Under the pieces are notes generated by a model that worked only from the letters and a program-made list of their open reading frames with translations, did not search any database and was not told where the DNA came from. The position numbers and the translations under genes were made by a program. From the NCBI RefSeq assembly GCF_051622035.1, contig NC_135361.1, positions 30,929,205 through 30,993,204 of the forward strand: a DNA stretch of 64,000 bases, given 5' to 3'. This document shows, in pieces, positions 57,658 through 64,000 of the stretch (its first letter is position 1; the number at the start of each line of letters is the position of its first letter). The stretch is from Arctopsyche grandis (taxonomy: Eukaryota; Arthropoda; Insecta; Trichoptera; Hydropsychidae).

Positions 57658-58350
57658 GGTATAATATAAGTGTACAAATAATACTATTTCATAAGGATAA
57701 TATAAAAGTTGAGTAATAATGTAAAGTAGCTTTTACTTTCTTTATATAAAAGTTAAATAATTAATATCTCATTTAGACTATTCACTATACAAGGTAATAT
57801 TTCAATGTACTATAAATATGTAATAATTTGTAATATTATAAAATAATTTGTAATATTACAATGGCAACCGTATTGAAACCAAATATTCACTACAATAAAG
57901 ACAAAATTGAAATATTATTACCCCGAAAATGATGATCCACGTAAAAGTAACCTCCGGAGTAAAAATATCTATTGATGGAATTCGCAATGAAGACATTTAA
58001 TGAAGATTAAATCTGACAGGCATCAATAAAAAAACCTGAATTATCTTCTGATGTCACTCCGATGTACAAACACAGAATACAATTGTTTCAATTTTGAATA
58101 TCAAACTCAGTTATATATGTAGAGCTATTAAATGGTCAGTTGTGTTTTCGATTTTTTAACCGTGTCAATTATGGACAGGAATAATAGAAGATTAAAAACT
58201 AATACACAAAATAATAATTGGGAGCAAGCTCCCACACTATATATGTATATCACGTATTAGATCGGATCAAGTCTCGATTATGATGTGGAATGACATCTGC
58301 AAGGGAAATGGGACGCTCTTTTATTCCATCTAATTGGGTATGGGAGTAGG
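57658..58350. other. Gene-free stretch
   Basis: AT-rich sequence with duplicated ATTTGTAATATTA segments near 57830-57860. No coding region is supported. Confidence 0.35.
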
Positions 58351-59936
58351 CAGTGGCGGACTGGGACTGAAATCAGTGCATGCCAGGAGTCAAAGGGGGC
58401 CCCCACCCAGGGTTAAAAAAATTTGTTCCCCCCCCCCCCATATAACAAAATTTTCTTCTTTCCATCACGCTAAAAATCAAGGGCAAAAAATAAATAAAAT
58501 TTTCAAAAATGGGAATAAACAAATTTAGGTACAAGAAAAATGGCAAAAGCAAAATAGATCCATAAATTACATTGTATATTTCGTTTTAATCCTTGTCATA
58601 TAATGCATCATAAAATAATGTGGCATAAAAGCGGCTTTTATTTTCGGTAGAAAACAATCAGGGACGTCATTTCAGCTTTTTCTTGGGGGGGCAGGCAAAT
58701 ATTGGTCAAATTGAATTTTTTTTCAAAAAATCTTTTTTATATCGGAATAAAAATGGAAAATATAAAATATGAAAAAATTAAGCTTATTTCTGAAAAAATA
58801 ATTATAAAAAAATATTATGTAAAAAGCCAAAAAAGCGCCGCAGGCGAAAATTTTTTTCCAAAAATCTTCACATGGTTAACAAAAATCGACCATCAAAATG
58901 TATCACTATATCAAAAAATATACGAACATTCGGAAAAATAAACGATACACATCTGTTTTTGAGACAAAATAAAGTAAAGGGGACCTTTCTAACGATTCGC
59001 TCCATGGGATGAACAATTTCTAAGAATGTTACTAATGGCATACCACTTAAAAACCAAAATATACTTGCTTCAAAATAATAAAATCTTTTTTTTTCAAAGC
59101 ACATAGCAGCGATTATTTTATTAGTTACCCAAAAGTAACATATGTACATAAGAAATAAACGCAGCATTCATAGATCCATAGTATCTCATTAATCATTAAA
59201 TCCATAATATTTTCGAAATTCACACTATTCCTTAATTTAGGGGGGCGAGTGCCCCCCCCCAAATTACGTCCCTGAAAACAAAAAATGCATAATATTTTCA
59301 ATTAATGTTGATCGAAAATCAGGATTTTGGGGAGGGGGCCCCTATCCTATGTTTCTATATACATGGATTTGTCTAGATTAGGAATAGATTTAATATTCGG
59401 AAACTGTTTAAAATTGTGTATTTAAATCTTACTATATCGTCGAAGTATAATCAAATGTTATTTTGAAAGTATGTATGAAGTAAATTTAAATCGCTGGTTG
59501 ATGATGAATCGTCCTATCAAAATTGTTTTAAGCAATTCAGTTTATATTATTCAGGGAAATTTGTTTATTCCCATTTTTATTTCAGTAGGTAGTTGTTACA
59601 TAGGTATTGGTATATGCATAATATTGAGGTTGGAAATGGGCCCGGTAAAAGGGCCCACGCAAATGTTGAAACTTACATTTCGAGCCTAATAAAAAAAGTT
59701 AACCGATCCTTGGGCTGTTAAAGCAAGCATTAGTTGTTTTTGTATATCGTAAGAAATTTGTTTTGTTGAAATACCCAAACTCTAGGTCCCAAAGTGCAAT
59801 ATCCTATAAATTTTTACACACGTGAAATAGTTAAATTAAAAAGTTATTTAATTTTACTGAGGGCCCATATTTTCTAACGGATAGTGGGGCCCACATGCCA
59901 TCGGGCATGTACGCTTGTATGGCCAGTCCGCCACTG
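58351..59936. mobile_element. hAT-like DNA element, 1.6 kb, carrying a nested element
   Basis: Ends CAGTGGCGGACTGG and CCAGTCCGCCACTG form a perfect 14-bp inverted repeat. They are flanked by the perfect 8-bp duplication GGAGTAGG (58343-58350 and 59937-59944). No transposase frame is visible. A second hAT-like element is inserted inside. The element sits 14 bp beyond the stop codon of the fifth tetraspan gene, i.e. in its 3' UTR. Confidence 0.85.
58659..59274. mobile_element. Nested hAT-like non-autonomous element
   Basis: Ends CAGGGACGTCATTT and AAATTACGTCCCTG (inverted repeat with one mismatch) flank 616 bp. Target duplications are AAAACAAT (58651-58658) and AAAACAAA (59275-59282). Poly-G/poly-C stretches lie just inside both ends. 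It is younger than its host element by position. Confidence 0.7.
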
Positions 59937-59950
59937 GGAGTAGGGGTGGT

Positions 59951-62900
59951 TTACCCCACTGTTTCAGCAGCAGGGGTGTTCGCTACAGGTTTATTTTGCA
60001 ACCTACTGTAAGCAGGTGGGGTCATTTCAAATCTTTCTGATACCATGGGCTCAACTTCTCCGTCACGACGACCCGTAATCACCGAGTCTTCTTTAAGCTT
60101 TTGATAAAAACTGAACACACACAGCCAAATGTAAATGTATATTCCTAGAATTGAATAAAATAATCAACACACAAACTGTTTAAAAACTTAAATTTTAATA
60201 AAACACCACGAAATATATTATATTTCGCGTAAATATTATAATACGAAGATTATTTTTTAAGTGAGAATCGTTATTGACGCAACAACGTATGTACATATGT
60301 ACTAGTGCTTCCAATCCCGGAAGGTTACTTCAGCACCGGGATTGCGGTGCTGGGAAATCCTGGGATCCCGGTGCTAGCACCGAGATTTCAAATGTATAAG
60401 AAAAAAAAGTTCAATTGCATGTTTTCATATTTCAAAAACGTTCAATTACATTTTGCAAACTCTCCCGATGTTTCACGCAAAAAATATTCCCATATTGGCG
60501 TAATAATTTTGAGAGTTTGGCTACATTCTTTAAATTTTCGGTTCGCATCCATAAATTTCTAAGAAACATCGTTTTGATTCATTGATTCGTTTTTTTACAA
60601 ATAGTTTGTACCGTCTAGTAATTATTCATCGAAACCATCCACCTAATATAAAAAAAAACTTCAATTACATTTACTTTATGTAAAAAATTCGGATGTGACC
60701 AACCTACGACTTTATCTATGTATTTGAGGAATATAAGAAGGATAAAAAACAAAATTCGATAATCGAACATATGTATGTGTACATATGCACATACACGTTC
60801 ACACATACCGGCTATGAGCATTTTCAATACAAATTGAACACAAATGTAGGAAAACTTATACAAGACTAAAGTTCTACTTCCGGCTTACGACTTCCGACCA
60901 AAACCTTATCAACTCTATGTTAGTACAAAAAGAATACAAATATAAATTTTCAGCTAAATATGTTCAGGGCGTGGAAAGAATCGTTGTCACAACATTTTTG
61001 ACTTTTCCAAGGTGAAAAAATTCCGCTTCCAGTTTATTATATTTAGTGATTTTTTTATTTTCATCACATTGAAACATCAATTATACTTGAATTTTAACGT
61101 GAAGAGCACACATGTAAAAGGGGTCGAAAAAAATTCTGGAAGAAAAAATTGAACAACTGGTTGACGGATGCTTACCAACTTTTATACAAACTTGGTAAAA
61201 TTTCAGTTCAATAAATTAAAGGATTTCTTAGAGAAACTAAAAAACCTTGATTCTCTAAATTAAAAGTACTACTTTCGGTTTAGGAAAAAATATTGGGGTA
61301 TAATTTTAATAATTTCTATTACAAGTAAGAAATTTCAGTCCGATTTGATGAGTGGTTTGGGAGATAATTTAATTAAAAAACTTAAAAAGAAAGAGGACAA
61401 AGTATAAGAGGAGGAACCATTTCCGGTCAACTTAAAAATCTGAAAAAAAATTACGGTGTGTCGATAAAATTTTCAGTAACCAATACTAAGTTTCAGTTCG
61501 ATAGGACGAACAGTGTTCAAAATACACTGACACAAAATAAACATACAGTCACTCACTCAGAAACACAGACACACACACACACACACACATTTTTTCTAGA
61601 TCACGAATACGTGATCAGTGGTCGATTGTGAGTTCGAATCAGTCAAAATATGCTTCAAATATCATTGCGGTTGAGCACAATATCTGCGACACAATACAGG
61701 CCGTTCATACCATTTAGTGGAAACGGCAAGCCGGCGTCGAAACGGATCCCACCATTGTTCATTATATAATGTTGTTTTATGTTTTTTTCCATATTATTTT
61801 GGTAAAAATAATATTTTTAAAGATATTTCTGCCAGCACCGTAATACCGGTATTCAGACTAGCTTCAGCACCGGGATTCACGGTACCAGAAAACACCGGGA
61901 TCCCGGGATTGGAAGCCTTAGTATGTATGTACATATGTTGACGCTTTGGAATGTAACCCGGTGGGGAATGTGTCCTGATTTCTTATCAGCTAATTTCAGT
62001 TAGAGGTTTACTTTTGTACATATTGAGCTTTTTCTCGGTATTATTTCATGCAGCATGTCGATTACACTGAAAAACAAAATAAAATTACCAGAGCGGAGAC
62101 TAATAAATCCTTACTAACTTTGACTCACTAAATTTGTATATGACAATGAATTTTGTTGACTTTCTCCCATTTAAGAGATATGGGCGTTTAAAAAATTTGC
62201 AATTTTTATAGATTTTTGTCTTTAATTCAAAATATAGTACTGCTGTGCCAAAAGCGAGTATTGGAATCAATAGTCAGATAGAAAAAAATGTATTTATGGC
62301 GACTTTTTTACTACTTTGAAATATTTATAATTAATTATCTAACGAATTAAGTCAAAAATATACTTTCTTTGTATTTTTTTCCGTAATATTATTGGATAAT
62401 TTCAATCATTTTTCACTTAATCACGTGTATATGGATTGATTTTTTATATCAATATATTTTGTTTTATCGAGACGTACTAATTTGAGCGGTAAATGATTTT
62501 AAATTGAGTAAAAAAAAGTTTTTCATGCGAGGATGCAAGAGCGATATGTAGAATGGAGAGCGCATCACTTCATTTCACTCGCTCACGCTAGCTTTCAAAC
62601 GATTAGCGCTCCGTCTATAACATTTCATATTGTAATTTGAAATCATTTACCACTTGAATTAGTACGTTCAGATAAAATAAATGGAATTGAAAACCAATAC
62701 ATATAAACATGGTAATGTGAAAAATTAAGAAAATTAGCTAATAATACTACGGAAAAAATATATTTGAATTTAAAAATTAATTATACGTAAAGCAATAAAA
62801 AAATTTAATCAATGGAAAAAATCTAACTATTGTTTCGCGCGGTCGGACGTCTTACGTACAACTAAAATCTACAACCACAAATTTCGTCCACCGGGCTACT

Positions 62901-63349
62901 ATTATTCTATAGGTATAATAATGTAACTGTAAGGATTTAGAATTACAAATAATTGTCACAAAATATTCGATTCTCACAAAAATAATGACCCTCGTAATCG
63001 TAAAGAATATACGTACCACATACAAAAATACCCATAAATAAAAGACTAAACCCATAGCTTGCCATGTCTTTAATTAAGAAGCATACAATACTTCCAATCA
63101 AGATACTCAATGTAATGAAAATAATGCCAAGACCATTATTAACCAACCAAGGAAGCAACATCAGTTTTTTTTTCTGCAACAACACATTCGCATGTTATCG
63201 ATATTAATGTACATAAATTGACGTTAAAATATCCATTAAAACAAGAACGTATGTATTACTAACTGAATAGACGCCATAGAGGAGAACAGCACCCGTTATA
63301 ATGTCAATTACTTCTGTAGCGACAACTAAGCTGAATACTGGTGTGAAAG
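59951..63349 (-). CDS. PPxY tetraspan membrane protein, copy 5 (partial, runs off the window)
   Basis: Three 3' exons are visible: 63264-63349 (donor GTTAGT), 63017-63173 and 59951-60144. Their lengths and phases match copy 4 (86 nt, 157 nt, phase 1 into the last exon). They encode SLVVATEVIDIITGAVLLYG (helix 2), LLPWLVNNGLGIIFITLSIL (helix 3) and a helix 4 start IYIYIWLCVFSFYQKLKED, then a 50-residue tail with MTPPAYSRL, a PPxY motif, ending at TAA 59951-59953. Exons 1 and 2a are not found before 64000 and should lie beyond the edge. Intron 3 is 2.9 kb and filled with repeats. All visible exons are open. Confidence 0.8.
60302..61921. mobile_element. DNA element with GCTTCCAATCCCGG termini in intron 3 of copy 5
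   Basis: A perfect 14-bp inverted repeat, GCTTCCAATCCCGG (60307-60320) and its complement (61903-61916), with imperfect extension to CTAGT/CTTAG at the edges. TATGTA on both sides (60296-60301 and 61922-61927) may be the target duplication, but the region is rich in TATGTA. The ends carry palindromic CCGGGATCCCGG-type blocks. An (AC)n run lies at about 61568-61590. No transposase was recognised; the superfamily is unknown. A truncated copy lies at 9887. Confidence 0.6.
62060..62790. repeat. Second copy of the fold-back repeat family
   Basis: 62060-62200 matches 10600-10740 in reverse orientation (shared motif CCAGAGCGGAGAC), and 62630-62770 matches the spacer at 10265-10370. Lies in intron 3 of tetraspan copy 5. 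No coding content. Confidence 0.5.
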
Positions 63350-63462
63350 CTGAAAAGGTATGAAAGTTTGAAATTTTTGGTTTGAAAGCCGTGAGTGAGC
63401 TGTCGGTGAGCGAAACATCCATGAACGAGATGTGGTGTCACCATGTTTTACACATATTGTAC

Positions 63463-63658
63463 TGTAACGTGACGATTGGACGATCAATGCTCGTCGACCA
63501 ATGGGTGACCAGCACTCATCGTCCAATCAGCGAAAGAGACAATAAGCACCCACGGCGTTGAGTATAATAAGATTGGCGGATTGTTTTATTTATTTATTCT
63601 AAGCTGGCTGTCCGAAATGTGAAGAATAAACTACTACTGCTACTACTCTCCCCTTTCA
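63463..63658 (+). mobile_element. Probable solo LTR (fossil), right edge
   Basis: It starts TGTAACGTGACG, with two CCAAT boxes, TATAATAAG near 63563 and AATAAA near 63624. The layout parallels the solo LTR at 6778. The right boundary is uncertain and no target duplication could be confirmed. It lies within intron sequence upstream of exon 2b of tetraspan copy 5. Confidence 0.4.
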
Positions 63659-63719
63659 CTGGGGAATAGCGTAGTTCTATGTCAAAAAGTAAACAATACA
63701 TAAAATCTCGAAAGAGACT

Positions 63720-63860
63720 TCGTTTGTATGTATGTTTGTTTGGTTCGTAAAATCCGTGACGTTCAATTTAATAAAAAACAAATGAATATAGTGTATGTAT
63801 GTGAGTATATGTACGTATATGTAGGTGTGTATGTTTACATGTATATACATGTATGTGCAT
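63720..63860. repeat. TATG-rich simple repeat
   Basis: Degenerate GTATGTATGT and ACATGTATATACATGT runs of a kind common in insect intergenic and intronic DNA. The remainder to 64000 shows nothing further. Confidence 0.6.
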
Positions 63861-64000
63861 TATTCTTATTTTTTTCTAATTTTATTGTATTTCATTACAA
63901 TTTGTTTTTATATTTCTTTTACCTTTTTCATTTTGTAAAATGGTCAATTTTTTTACATACCTTTTTTATTCTTGACCGAATATATATGTACATATGTTTT

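Overview
The window looks like nuclear DNA of an insect. It is AT-rich, intron-bearing and crowded with transposons. It carries a Zucchini/MitoPLD-type gene family, an insect-style four-helix membrane protein family with small phase-compatible introns, and jockey-, CR1- and hAT-type elements. The order of insect cannot be fixed from the sequence alone. No tRNA, rRNA, CRISPR array or bacterial operon structure was seen.

Region 1 (1-6.1 kb): a transposase scrap, then a large STAND-type gene. Its N-terminal block (about 761-1487) and its NB-ARC plus ankyrin-repeat block (to 6046) lie in different frames that overlap by 43 nt. The ankyrin part contains three nearly identical 198-bp units.

Region 2 (6.1-12.3 kb): no intact gene. 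It holds a LINE 3' end, a solo LTR with 4-bp target duplication, one orphan exon of the membrane family, a 1.5-kb hAT-like element, a fold-back repeat and a hAT transposase tail.

Region 3 (12.3-53.3 kb): a tandem array, the main structure of the window. Each unit holds, left to right, a Zucchini/MitoPLD-like phospholipase D gene on the minus strand (13163, 21013, 38386, 51830), an old LTR just upstream of it, a 326-bp solo LTR, a hAT relic, and a four-exon membrane-protein gene on the minus strand (16.4, 30.3, 46.9 kb). A remnant unit precedes it (12.3-12.9 kb) and the fourth unit is partial. Units 2 and 3 share one jockey insertion (same 13-bp target duplication; unit 1 keeps the empty site), a local 97-bp duplication and a Lys-to-Thr change in the PLD catalytic motif, so they are sister copies. 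Unit 2 alone then took a hAT fragment inside the jockey element and a CR1-like LINE that replaced about 0.8 kb. Unit 3 alone has a 197-bp retroposed insertion. Membrane-gene copies 1 and 2 are broken; copy 3 is intact.

Region 4 (53.3-64 kb): a diverged but intact fourth membrane gene (54058-54953), a fifth that runs off the right edge (59951-63349 and beyond), and several DNA transposons with clear target duplications, including one hAT-like element nested in another directly beside the stop codon of the fifth gene. All readable copies of the membrane protein end in a cytosolic tail with a PPxY motif.

Functional reading: the PLD copies probably relate to the mitochondrial-surface nuclease of the piRNA pathway (family knowledge). 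Two of four have lost the catalytic lysine. The membrane proteins resemble the insect DUF4728/pasiflora-like tetraspan group (inference from topology and N-terminal pattern). Nothing shows that the two families work together; they were amplified as one block.
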